Shown piece after piece: positions 42,744 through 53,652 of a DNA stretch of 64,000 nt. The position numbers and the translations under genes are program-made. Source of the stretch: Lichenicola cladoniae (GTDB lineage: Bacteria; Pseudomonadota; Alphaproteobacteria; Acetobacterales; Acetobacteraceae). Every line of letters begins with the position of its first letter. Position 1 is the first letter of the stretch. The notes beneath the pieces were generated by a model. That model saw only the letters and a program-made list of their open reading frames with translations, was not told the origin of the DNA and searched no databases. The stretch lies in NCBI RefSeq assembly GCF_013201075.1, contig NZ_CP053708.1:487001-551000 (forward strand), written 5' to 3'.

Positions 42744-44101
42744 CGAATGATAAATCCGGCATCGCCCGGTATCGGTGCCGGCCGGCCGCGACCGCGCTGA
42801 CGCAGCAGCAACACGCGCTCCAGGTCGTTGGGCGGGGCATAGTTTCCGCCCGCATCGTGCAGCATATTCGGATCACTGGCCGAGCCCACGATGTACGGCG
42901 TCACGATAATTACCAGTTCGGTCTGATTATGCTGGTAGCTGTCTGAGCGGAACAACGCGCCCAGGATCGGAATCTCGCCAAGGCCCGGGGTGAAGTTGTT
43001 CGCCTGCGTCGAGCTGTCCTGCAGCAGTCCGGCGATGGCGAAGCTCTGCCCCGAACCGAGCTCGATCGTGGTCTCCGCGCGCCTGACCGTAAGCGCCGGG
43101 ATCGACAGGCTGCCGTTGCCTTCCGCGAGCGTGATGGCACCTGCCGAGGCGGCTGTCGCCAACTGGCTGACCTCTGGCCGTACATGAAGGCTGATGCGTC
43201 CCGAACTTAATACGGTCGGAACGAACGACAACGACACGCCGAATTGCTTGTATTCGATCGAGATGCCGCCATTGCCGCCGCCCGAATTCTGGAAGACAGG
43301 TATTGGATACTCACCACCAACCAGGAAGCTGGCACTTTCGCCGCTCCGGGCTGTCAGGTTTGGTTCCGCCAGGACGCGGACGAGATTATCCGTCGCCAGC
43401 GCCTCGATCACTGTGTCGACGCTGAGCCCCTTGCCGGTATAGACGCTTTTCAGCGTGCTGCCGACGCCGTTGGTGGTCGCGAAGTTGAGCGCGAACTTGC
43501 CGATCGTGCCCAGCGCCGACCAGTCGACGCCGAGATCCCGGGTGACCTGCCGGGTCATCTCGGTAATCCGGACTTTCAGCCCGACCGTGACCGAACTGTT
43601 GACGTTCAGCGCGTCGACAGCCTTTTCGCCGCTCGGCAGGTTCAGCGACGCTGCAACTTCCGCTCGCTCGGCATGGATCGGGTCCGGCACGGTCCCGCTG
43701 AGCGTGACGCCGCCCGCCTCCGGGCGCACGGTGACCTGCCCCGCAGGACCCGCCAGATCCGAGGACGAGGCGGCGATCGAGCGGGCGATGACCTTTGCGT
43801 CGTTGGTATTGGTGCCCACGACCACGTCGTAGAGCGCGACGGTCTGTCCGTCGGAATCGAGTGCGGCCACCGTCGTGTGACCCTGTTTCAGGCCAAACAG
43901 GAACAGCGACTGCGCGCTGGCCGGCCGGACTTCCACCACCTTGGGATCGGCTACGAAGATGTTCGCAGCCGTCCGTAGCAGTTTCACGATACGACCGGTG
44001 CCCGCTTCCAGTGACAGGCCTTGAAGGTTACGTGCTGCCGCTGGAGGCGCGGCCGCCAGGCAAGCCAGCGCAAGAACCGCGATGGTCCATTCGCAACGCA
44101 T
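42740..44101 (-). CDS. cpaC: Tad secretin CpaC/RcpA
   Basis: The 453-residue protein has a signal peptide (AVLALACLAAAPPAAA), an N-terminal domain for pilus secretins (ANIFVADPKVVEV), a BON-like domain (about residues 95-170) and a C-terminal secretin domain with LAEPNLTARSGESASFLVGGEYPIP and the VDLR-type ending ILGALFRSDSYQHNQTELVIIVTPYIV. It forms the outer-membrane pore for the Flp fibre. One base overlaps with the cpaB stop; four bases overlap with cpaD. Confidence 0.93.
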   Translation of the reverse strand: MRCEWTIAVLALACLAAAPPAAARNLQGLSLEAGTGRIVKLLRTAANIFVADPKVVEVRPASAQSLFLFGLKQGHTTVAALDSDGQTVALYDVVVGTNTNDAKVIARSIAASSSDLAGPAGQVTVRPEAGGVTLSGTVPDPIHAERAEVAASLNLPSGEKAVDALNVNSSVTVGLKVRITEMTRQVTRDLGVDWSALGTIGKFALNFATTNGVGSTLKSVYTGKGLSVDTVIEALATDNLVRVLAEPNLTARSGESASFLVGGEYPIPVFQNSGGGNGGISIEYKQFGVSLSFVPTVLSSGRISLHVRPEVSQLATAASAGAITLAEGNGSLSIPALTVRRAETTIELGSGQSFAIAGLLQDSSTQANNFTPGLGEIPILGALFRSDSYQHNQTELVIIVTPYIVGSASDPNMLHDAGGNYAPPNDLERVLLLRQRGRGRPAPIPGDAGFIIR

Positions 44102-44985
44102 CAGAATTTATATTCCTTGTCGGCATTGCCCTCGAACACGTGAACCGAGACGGCGGGCGGTGGCTGCAGGCCATCGAGCGAATGCATGACGGCACCCGCC
44201 CACGTCGTGCTTCCAGGAGTGGGTATCGTGAGGGGCGGTTGGTTCGGTGCCTTGTCCGCCATGCCGGGGATGGCGGAGCGTATCGCGAATGCCACCTTGC
44301 CGAGCCGCAGTGCGACCGCGAGCCGTTCCGCGTCCGCTGGGGAGACTTCAACCGTCACGGAAGCGCTCGGCGGAGCATCGTTGCTTCCCGACCGCTTGTC
44401 ATCGGTCGTCTGCGGCTGCACGAGTTGCCGGTCGATTGCCAGAACGCGCAGGTCGACCAGCACCGTTTCCGCCGAGACCTGGCGGTCGAGAGGCACCGTA
44501 CCCGGCATCTGCTGCGTCAGGATCAGGTCGAGCCGGTCGCCCGGCCAGATCAGTCCGGCATCGGATACGATCTGGTCGTGCGAGATGGTGAAGGCCCGCA
44601 TCCCCGGCGTCAGGATCGCGGCCAGGAATCCGTGTTCGCCGGACAGGAGCAGGTCGTCGGGATCGAGCACGGCCTCGTGCGGAATCGGCCGGCGTATCAG
44701 GGCTCCGAGCAGTTGAGCACGGGCGGCGGGCGTATCGCGCCGTGCGTTCGGCGGTGCCGCGTCCTCGGCAACCGACGCGCTGGAAAGATCCTCCGGACGC
44801 AGGAATGATCCGGCTACCAGGTCATGGGCTGCGATCAGCAGCTTGAGCATGACCGGCGTCACCTTGGGTGTGGCCAGAGCGGCCTGCGGCAAGGAAGCCG
44901 GCGGATGGATGGCGCGCCATCCGAAGGTGCCGAACCCGGCAAGCCCGATTCCCATCAGGCCGAACAGGAACAGACGCAGGATCAC
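44101..44985 (-). CDS. cpaB: Flp pilus assembly protein CpaB/RcpC
   Basis: The 294-residue protein has an N-terminal membrane anchor (LFLFGLMGIGLAGFGTFGW) and an SAF domain (VTPVMLKLLIAAHDLVAGSFLRPEDL near residue 45), with IWPGDRLDLILTQQ near residue 150. CpaB/RcpC works in the periplasm near the secretin. It overlaps cpaA by four bases and cpaC by one. Confidence 0.9.
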   Translation of the reverse strand: MILRLFLFGLMGIGLAGFGTFGWRAIHPPASLPQAALATPKVTPVMLKLLIAAHDLVAGSFLRPEDLSSASVAEDAAPPNARRDTPAARAQLLGALIRRPIPHEAVLDPDDLLLSGEHGFLAAILTPGMRAFTISHDQIVSDAGLIWPGDRLDLILTQQMPGTVPLDRQVSAETVLVDLRVLAIDRQLVQPQTTDDKRSGSNDAPPSASVTVEVSPADAERLAVALRLGKVAFAIRSAIPGMADKAPNQPPLTIPTPGSTTWAGAVMHSLDGLQPPPAVSVHVFEGNADKEYKF

Positions 44986-45497
44986 GAGAGCAGTCCCTTA
45001 CCAAGCACGTAGAAAGTCCCGATCGAGATCGCGACAGCGTAGGGCAATGAAAAACCGCGGCAGATCCGGTGCCGCTCGACACGCAGGATGCGCCGGAACG
45101 GATTGGCGGGCGGGGACGTCGTCGGCCTGGACAACAGGTGCATCATTGTCCAGTACGACACGCCAAGCACGCCACCGGCGAGAGCAATGGCGAGCACCAG
45201 CATCGGGACCGCAGCCGGGTGCACCAGGAGAGCGGTAGCCGCGAACAGTTTCACATCGCCACCGCCCATGATGCCGTGGCGCCAGCAGATCAGGGCCGGA
45301 ATGAAGACGGCAAGCATCGCGAGGATAGAGACGGGAAGTGTATGTGCCACGGTCTGCATCGCCACGCCGTCCACGCCGAGCGCGAGGCACACTCGGTTTG
45401 ATACCATGCGTGCCGTGAGATCGCTGGCAGAGGCGGCCAACAGGAGCGGAATGGCGATCAATACGCACGAACCGGCACTCATCTCAGTAACAGTCAA
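44982..45497 (-). CDS. cpaA: Prepilin peptidase CpaA/TadV
   Basis: The 171-residue A24-type aspartic protease has six or so helices and the two catalytic Asp sites: ASDLTARMVSNRVC near residue 24 and MGGGDVKLFAA (GxGD) near residue 79. It cleaves Flp and TadE/F prepilins. The frame starts with TTG at 45497; ATG 45482 is an alternative and neither has a strong ribosome site. It lies 79 bases after flp. Confidence 0.88.
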   Translation of the reverse strand: MTVTEMSAGSCVLIAIPLLLAASASDLTARMVSNRVCLALGVDGVAMQTVAHTLPVSILAMLAVFIPALICWRHGIMGGGDVKLFAATALLVHPAAVPMLVLAIALAGGVLGVSYWTMMHLLSRPTTSPPANPFRRILRVERHRICRGFSLPYAVAISIGTFYVLGKGLLS

Positions 45498-45576
45498 GTT
45501 GTTCTGTAATCGTTATACGTATGTAAACTGATGCAGGTGGTAAGGCGGCTGCCCGACCACCTGCCATCGCGTGTAT

Positions 45577-45768
45577 TTAGCCGGTGACCGCTGCGGTGCC
45601 GAGGGTTGTACCGATGCTAGTGAAGACACCAGAGAGTTTGCTACCGAATGTACCGACGGCGGCGACAAGGACAACGGAGATGAGGCCCGCGATGAGTGCA
45701 TACTCGAGAGCCGTCACCGCGCGCTGGTCATGCTTCAGGCTCCAGTAAGTTTTCAGGTATTCGATCAT
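45577..45768 (-). CDS. flp: Flp family type IVb pilin
   Basis: The 63-residue prepilin has a short basic leader (MIEYLKTYWSLKHDQRA), the processing region A/VTALEYALIAGLISVVLVAAVG and a small soluble tail. It is the major Flp/Tad pilin. The usual Gly at -1 before VTALEY is Ala here. The Glu-Tyr pair at +5/+6 is intact. ATG 45768 has AGGG nine bases upstream; an extension to 45816 has no leader character. It is the first gene of the tad cluster and probably the most highly expressed. Confidence 0.92.
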   Translation of the reverse strand: MIEYLKTYWSLKHDQRAVTALEYALIAGLISVVLVAAVGTFGSKLSGVFTSIGTTLGTAAVTG

Positions 45769-46004
45769 GTGGGATTGCCCTGCTATTAACGTCAGTAGGT
45801 GAGAGCCGGATGGCAATTCGGCTTCTACTCCAAGACTTTCTATCTCTCAATGACATTCGTTTAACGCAATGGATTATTTGAAAAACATTGCAGATAAGCA
45901 TCAAACATAATTTAGCCGGCTCCTACCTTCTAGTAAAAGACACATCTCATAGGGAAATATCATTTTAGACACATGCGGGTAACTATCTTATCAATAGCCG
46001 GCCG
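45769..46004. promoter_or_regulatory. Divergent flp / GT87 promoter region
   Basis: An AT-rich stretch of about 240 bases between flp (minus) and the membrane glycosyltransferase (plus). The composition contrasts with the GC-rich genes around it and is the likely site of the tad promoter. I could not pick out a single convincing -35/-10 or sigma-54 match. Confidence 0.4.
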
Positions 46005-47339
46005 ATGTATTGTATCGATAACAAAACGGCCTACAATCTTATTATGGATTTGAGTGCTGCGGGCGTTCGATTGGAGCAGCAGGGGGAGCAGTCGGAGCCG
46101 CCGCTCAGCCCTGTCCAGGATCTGGACGGATGGTCCGTCTCCAGTCGTCCGGTCCGGTACCTATACTTTACCGTCGTGACTCTCTGCGCGCTCCTGACGC
46201 TCTTGGGCGTGCTCAGCTGTCGCACCCAGCCGTACGAAGCCAACGACTTTTTCGCCTTTAATTCCTTCTCGCACTTCATTCGGCAGCATCCGCCGATGCT
46301 GATCTATGACCAGGATCTACTACGTCGGTTTCAGGATCTGCCTCACAACAAGGTGTTCCCGTTCCTGTACCATCCGGGCATGATGCTGCTGTTGTGGCCG
46401 CTGGCGTATCTTCCGTTTGATGTTGGCTACGTGCTCTGGATCGGCCTCGGCCTCGTTGCCTGCTGCGTCGCCATTGCAGGCTCTCGAGACGGGTGGCCAC
46501 TCGCGCTGCTTGTCGTCGTTGCGCCGTCGACGTTATGGACGGCGTTCGTAGGCCAGAGCACCCTTCTCCTGGCGGCACTGCTGATCGGCGGTCTGTCCTT
46601 GTCGCCGCGTCGTCCGCTGCTGGCCGGCCTTTTGATCGGGCTTGCTACGTACAAGCCGCAACTCGGGCTTCTTGTGCCGGTGGCTCTGGTCGCAGCCGGG
46701 CAATGGCGAACCATGTCGGCCGCATGCGCAACCGCGCTGTGTGTTATTCTGCTCAGCACACTGGCATTCGGAATGCCGGTGTGGCTGGCTTGGTTTCATC
46801 ATCTTTCTTCGATCATCGATATGCGCTCCTCTCAGGTTACGATCTGGGCACCGGCCCAGGCAACGGTGGCATCTAACCTGATGACGGCAGGTGTTGGCTG
46901 GCGTCTCGCCAACATTGCGCAAGTCGCTACTTGCCTCTTTAGTGTGCTCAGCGTTTGGTATTGCTTCCGACGACCGACCCAGGACCATAGCAGAAATAGC
47001 AGTGTCCGGCTCGAGGTTGCGGCCCTCAGTGCCGCTACCTTTTTGGCTGCTCCGTATGCTTTTACCTACGATTTGCCCCTGTTTACCGGTGCCGTACTTC
47101 TGTTCGTTGACGAGCGCCGCCGCGCAGATGGCACTTTTATGTTTCGAGAGGTGCTTGCGATCATCGCGAGCATGATGGTGCCCTGCTTCATCCTGTCCAA
47201 CTGGCTGCATAGCTGCAGCAGCCTCGTGATAATGGTCATGCTCTGTACGATTCTGCACCGGATCTGGGATTTGCGACGCGAGCAGAAGCAGCGCACCGGG
47301 CTGGCTTATCTGCCGCTGCCGGCTCTGTTCAGGGCGTAA
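46005..47339 (+). CDS. GT87/DUF2029-like polyprenol-dependent membrane glycosyltransferase
   Basis: The 444-residue polytopic protein has about ten helices. After the first helix comes a periplasmic loop with acidic residues (YEANDFFAFNSF), then FLYHPGMMLLLWPLAYLPF, then GQSTLLLAALLIGGLSL and YKPQLGLLVPVAL. These are the marks of GT-C enzymes of the DUF2029 (alpha-mannosyltransferase, GT87) family that use polyprenyl-phosphate sugars. A later start at ATG 46044 is possible. It adjoins the pilus locus and might glycosylate an envelope polymer or pilin. The acceptor is unknown. It ends 11 bases inside the convergent transglycosylase gene. Confidence 0.72.
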   Translation: MYCIDNKTAYNLIMDLSAAGVRLEQQGEQSEPPLSPVQDLDGWSVSSRPVRYLYFTVVTLCALLTLLGVLSCRTQPYEANDFFAFNSFSHFIRQHPPMLIYDQDLLRRFQDLPHNKVFPFLYHPGMMLLLWPLAYLPFDVGYVLWIGLGLVACCVAIAGSRDGWPLALLVVVAPSTLWTAFVGQSTLLLAALLIGGLSLSPRRPLLAGLLIGLATYKPQLGLLVPVALVAAGQWRTMSAACATALCVILLSTLAFGMPVWLAWFHHLSSIIDMRSSQVTIWAPAQATVASNLMTAGVGWRLANIAQVATCLFSVLSVWYCFRRPTQDHSRNSSVRLEVAALSAATFLAAPYAFTYDLPLFTGAVLLFVDERRRADGTFMFREVLAIIASMMVPCFILSNWLHSCSSLVIMVMLCTILHRIWDLRREQKQRTGLAYLPLPALFRA

Positions 47340-48144
47340 TGATCCTCGGTAAGACGTGCGCACCGCCGCGCGCCGGTTTCGCAGTCGAACCGCCCATGCC
47401 GGGACCCCAGACCGCGATATCGAACGAAGATGAGACCCTGTGGACGCTGTAGGAGTCAGGTTCTGGCAGCCGGGCAGAGCCGTTCAGGCTGGAGCCGCCC
47501 CCCTCCCAGGCATTCATCACCAGATGCAGGTACGACTGACCGAGGTTCGGATCGGCGGAGTGGTAGAGCGCGACCGCCCGGCTCCAGTCGCCGGTGCGTT
47601 CGTGCAGCCGGCTCAGGATGCCTGCCGCTGCCTGGGCGTTGAGGTCACTGTCGAACGCGTCCTGCCACTGCTGGAACACGTCCTCATGATAAAGCAGGTC
47701 TATCTGGAAACAGCCAAGATCGATCATCCGCTTCCCGGAGGCGAGCAGGCCTTGCGCATAGAACTCGGCTTCCTCGGCGCTATCGAAGCGGCGGCCGGGC
47801 TCGGTATCGTTGCCGTTGACGCTCCAACTCCAGCTGCCGCTTTCCACCCTGCCGATCGCCGTCAGTAAACCGGACGGAATTCCATTGCGCAGTTCGGCCG
47901 AGCGTGCGGCGTCAAGGCAGTCCGACGCCCGTGCAGTTGAGATGAAGGGCAACATGATCACCGCAATGCGCGACCACGACGTTGTCCGCCTCTGGCGTAG
48001 CCGTGCTTGCGATAGGCGGGCAGAGCGCCGCGTCGTTGAGTGCGCTGTGTCCAAGGTGTGCTTTCGTCCCGGTCCAGAACTTCCGTAGTCGGTCGCCGCG
48101 AGAGGTGCTTCAATCCCACTACTTCGACAATGCGAAACGCGCAA
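47329..48144 (-). CDS. Lytic transglycosylase (SLT domain)
   Basis: The 271-residue frame has an SLT-like domain: catalytic Glu in TAIGRVESGSWSW, the DLGCFQIDLLYHEDVF motif and a C-terminal GDWSRAVALYHSADPNLGQSYL segment. A likely secretion signal (IAVIMLPFISTARA) ends at about residue 73, so the true start is probably later than 48144, perhaps near ATG 47955. Such enzymes cut glycan strands to allow pili or secretion machines through the wall. It lies beside the tad cluster and may be used for it. The start is uncertain. Confidence 0.78.
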   Translation of the reverse strand: MRVSHCRSSGIEAPLAATDYGSSGPGRKHTLDTAHSTTRRSARLSQARLRQRRTTSWSRIAVIMLPFISTARASDCLDAARSAELRNGIPSGLLTAIGRVESGSWSWSVNGNDTEPGRRFDSAEEAEFYAQGLLASGKRMIDLGCFQIDLLYHEDVFQQWQDAFDSDLNAQAAAGILSRLHERTGDWSRAVALYHSADPNLGQSYLHLVMNAWEGGGSSLNGSARLPEPDSYSVHRVSSSFDIAVWGPGMGGSTAKPARGGAHVLPRIITP

Positions 48145-48160
48145 ACCTTGCTCATGAGGC

Positions 48161-48562
48161 TTGCGTTGCGTCAGGATCGATACGAATAAGAAAGATTATG
48201 ATGTTACGGACGATGCGATGAGCTTCAAGGCAAACACCGCGGTGCGGCTGCGTGCGACCAGCGAGTTGCTGCTTATCGACGTTATCGATGACGAGACCGC
48301 AACTGCGTTTTGCCGGCGGTTCGGAGTTGGTGGTCCCGAAGGTGCCGCGCAGCCGTTTCCGCTCGATAGTCTCCGGGAAAACGTAGTGCGCTCGCGCGGA
48401 CCATCGGAACAAGTCTCAAAAATGTCGCTGATTAGCCTGTTGCGATGCCGAATCGGCTTGCATCATTGGCAAAAGAAATCGTTTCACAGCCGCCCACTGC
48501 TTGGCGATATCAATGGCCTGGTGTGCACGCGTTGCGGCGAGATCCGCCTGACGGACCTCTGA
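48161..48562 (+). CDS. Small hypothetical protein with possible zinc ribbon
   Basis: The 133-residue frame shows no recognised domain in the first 85 residues. The C-terminal 46 residues, from an in-frame ATG at 48422, contain LRCRIGLHHWQ and VCTRCGEIRLTDL, a Cys/His pattern like small zinc-ribbon proteins. The region is lower in GC and an opposite-strand frame is also open, so even its coding status is uncertain. The short C-terminal version may be the real gene. Confidence 0.35.
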   Translation: MRCVRIDTNKKDYDVTDDAMSFKANTAVRLRATSELLLIDVIDDETATAFCRRFGVGGPEGAAQPFPLDSLRENVVRSRGPSEQVSKMSLISLLRCRIGLHHWQKKSFHSRPLLGDINGLVCTRCGEIRLTDL

Positions 48563-48799
48563 AACACGGCGGCAGGCTCAGTAGACGCTCGTATTCCCAC
48601 GCTCTTTTCAGACCAGGCTTTATCGAGCCAGCTACCCAATTGTTACAGCTATAGGTCAGGTGATTTGGCGGAAGGGACAAGTTCGCGGGAAACCAAGCCC
48701 CTCTGGCTCATCGCAGCCGCCCGAACCGTGCCGGCTTGAGGGCAAGGGCGACTGTCGGACCCTGATAATCAGGACGCGGCTCCCGGGAGCCGCTCCAAT

Positions 48800-49231
48800 T
48801 CAGCCATGCATGCGCGAGATGTCGAGCAGGATCGCGGCTTCGAGTTCTTTCTCCTCGAGCCGGTGACGGACCAGGTCGCGGATGCTGATCATGCCCTTGA
48901 GGCTGGTCCCGTCCATCACTGGCATGTGCCGGATATGGCGCTGGGTCATCATCGCCATCACCTGATCGAGGCGGTCTTCGGCGCGGCAGGTCACCACCGG
49001 CGAGGTCATCGACGTCTGCACCGCCCGGTCGAGCGCCACATGTCCGTCGCGCGCCAGCACCTTGACCAGGTCGCGCTCGGAAAAGATGCCGACGACCGTG
49101 CCGCGGTCGGCGATCACCACCGCACCGATCCGGCGCTCGGCCATCAGGGCGACCGCCGCCGAGACCGCCTGCTCCGGCCTCAGGGTGGCGACGTCATGTC
49201 CCTTGGTCTTCAGGATCGTCTCGATCAGCAT
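48800..49231 (-). CDS. CBS domain-containing protein
   Basis: The 143-residue protein consists of two CBS repeats: AVSAAVALMAERRIGAVVIAD near residue 22 and LDQVMAMMTQRHIRHMPVMD near residue 87, each followed by the IFSERDLVK/MISIRDLVRHR motif. Tandem CBS pairs bind adenosine nucleotides. Stand-alone pairs of this type in alphaproteobacteria are of unknown function. It is separated from ccmB by a hairpin and appears monocistronic. Confidence 0.9.
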   Translation of the reverse strand: MLIETILKTKGHDVATLRPEQAVSAAVALMAERRIGAVVIADRGTVVGIFSERDLVKVLARDGHVALDRAVQTSMTSPVVTCRAEDRLDQVMAMMTQRHIRHMPVMDGTSLKGMISIRDLVRHRLEEKELEAAILLDISRMHG

Positions 49232-49317
49232 GGGTCGCTATCCTCTGTTGCACTATCGACGTGGGCACGCCGGCCCGGCTTGCACGACTGTATCGGCTCT
49301 ACGCCCGATGAAGTTGG

Positions 49318-49352
49318 CGGCAAATCCTTAACCTTTTGTTTAGGATTTGCCG
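49318..49352. terminator. Hairpin downstream of ccmAB
   Basis: CGGCAAATCCT pairs perfectly with AGGATTTGCCG, giving an 11-bp stem with a 13-base loop. It begins 13 bases past the ccmB stop. There is no U-tract after the stem on either strand. Termination of the ccm transcript is the simplest role. Confidence 0.5.
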
Positions 49353-49364
49353 GGAGCAGAGGGC

Positions 49365-50051
49365 TCATTCCACCGCCATCCTGAGGGCGGCACCGGCGGC
49401 CAGCGGACAGAGCGGGATGGCGACGGCAAGGAACGCCCCGAGCAGCAGCAGGTCCGGATGCCAGTCCAGCCCGACCTGCGCCGCATCGACGGCGGCGGCC
49501 CCGAAAATCAGCGCCGGCGTGGCCAGCGGCAGCACCAGCAGCGGCAGCAGCACGCTGCTGCGCCGGGCGCCGCAAACGATCGCCGCCGCCATGCCGCCGA
49601 TCAGAGAGAGCACGGCCGTGCCGAGCAGCAGGCCGGCGAGCAGAACCGGGATCGCATCGGCGGGCAGGCCCAGCATGACCGCCAGCGGGCCCGCGGCCAG
49701 CAGCAGCGGCAGCCCGGTGCTCAGCCAGTGGGCGCAGATCTTGGCGAACGCGACCGCCGGGGCGGGGAGGCCGCACAGCATCAGTTGATCGAGAGACCCG
49801 TCATCGAGTTCGGCGCCGAACAGCCGGTCGAGCGGCAGCAGCGCCGCCAGCAGCGCGCATACCCAGATGATCCCGGGGGCCATCCGGCGCAGCAGGTCGG
49901 GGGACGGCCCAAGCGCCAGCGGGAACAGCGCACCGGCAAGCAGGAAGAACAGCACCGCCGCGAGCGTGTCCGAGGCATGGCGCAGCGACAGCAGCAGGTC
50001 CCGCCCCAGGATCAGCCGGAACCGGGCGAGCATGCCGGCCCGCTCGCTCAC
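49365..50051 (-). CDS. ccmB: Heme exporter CcmB
   Basis: The 228-residue membrane protein has six hydrophobic segments and the CcmB signature FFLLAGALFPLALGPSPDLLRRMAPGIIWVCALLA followed by LDRLFGAELDDGSLDQLMLCGLP. With CcmA and CcmC it releases heme-loaded CcmE for cytochrome c maturation (System I). It overlaps ccmA by four bases. No ccmC follows, so the other ccm genes are elsewhere. Confidence 0.95.
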   Translation of the reverse strand: MSERAGMLARFRLILGRDLLLSLRHASDTLAAVLFFLLAGALFPLALGPSPDLLRRMAPGIIWVCALLAALLPLDRLFGAELDDGSLDQLMLCGLPAPAVAFAKICAHWLSTGLPLLLAAGPLAVMLGLPADAIPVLLAGLLLGTAVLSLIGGMAAAIVCGARRSSVLLPLLVLPLATPALIFGAAAVDAAQVGLDWHPDLLLLGAFLAVAIPLCPLAAGAALRMAVE

Positions 50052-50665
50052 GCCGCCAGATCCAGCACGGCTGCGTCCGGCAGCGGCAGGCCGACATGGG
50101 TGGTGGCAATGACCATGCCGCCAGCATCCCGGTGCCGGGCCAGCACGACGCCCAGCCGCACCAGCGCCGCGCTATCGAGCCCGAGCGAGGGCTCGTCCAG
50201 CAGCCAGAGCGGCACGTCGGCGAGCAGCACCCGCGCCAGGGCGGCGCGGCGTCGCTGGCCGGCGGACAGCAGGCGCACCGGCAGGGCGGCCAGCTCCTCG
50301 AGCCCGAAGGCAGCCAGCGCCGCGACCGTATCGCCGCCGCCGGTCCGGGCGGTGAGATGCAGGTTCTCTCGCAGGCTGAGGCCGGGCTTCAGCGCGTCCT
50401 GGTGGCCGAGATAGGCAAGCCGGCCCGCATGCTCGGTGGGGGCGTCGCGTGTATCGATGCCGTCCCACTCGATCCGCCCGGCAGCCAGCGGGCAGAGGCC
50501 GGCCAGCGCGCGCAGGAGGGTCGATTTGCCGGCGCCGTTCGGGCCGGTCAGCAGCAGGGCTCCGCCGCGGCCGAGCTCCAGTTCCACGCCGTCCAGCACC
50601 AGCCGGTCGGACCGCAGCACGACCAGGCCGACGGCACGCAGGGTGGCCTCGGAGGCAGGTGTCAT
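50048..50665 (-). CDS. ccmA: Heme exporter ATP-binding protein CcmA
   Basis: The 205-residue ABC ATPase has Walker A GPNGAGKST near residue 39, signature LLSAGQRRRAALARVLL and Walker B LWLLDEPSLGLDS. CcmA powers the CcmABCD complex that frees holo-CcmE. Its stop overlaps the ccmB start. It is divergent from acnA across a 175-base gap that should hold both promoters. Confidence 0.94.
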   Translation of the reverse strand: MTPASEATLRAVGLVVLRSDRLVLDGVELELGRGGALLLTGPNGAGKSTLLRALAGLCPLAAGRIEWDGIDTRDAPTEHAGRLAYLGHQDALKPGLSLRENLHLTARTGGGDTVAALAAFGLEELAALPVRLLSAGQRRRAALARVLLADVPLWLLDEPSLGLDSAALVRLGVVLARHRDAGGMVIATTHVGLPLPDAAVLDLAA

Positions 50666-50840
50666 GTGCAGGCCTCTTGGGTGCCGGTGCGTGGCTGCGC
50701 TTGTTTCGGCGGCTCGTGTCGGTATGTTCTAGCCCCATTGGGAATTCAAGCTGTCCGCCCGTATGCCTCGGCGCCGTTCGATCGGTCGTCCGCACTGCCG
50801 GCCGACGCTGTGGACGCAGACGATCTCGGGGTAGAACAAC

Positions 50841-53534
<2,694 letters not shown>

Positions 53535-53604
53535 CGCAACAACCGCACCTCGTCCCCATGGAACGCCTGCACTGAGCGTTTTTCCTATCGATCGTGTTTC
53601 GAAC

Positions 53605-53630
53605 GCCGGCCCGGGATCTCCCGGGTCGGC
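53605..53630 (+). terminator. Terminator-like hairpin after acnA
   Basis: An 11-bp stem (GCCGGCCCGGG pairing with CCCGGGTCGGC, one GU pair) closes a 4-base ATCT loop, 70 bases past the acnA stop. There is no long U-run. The next gene begins 22 bases later, so the hairpin is also in its untranslated leader. Confidence 0.5.
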
Positions 53631-53652
53631 GTTCGGCGTTCCGGAACCGGTC

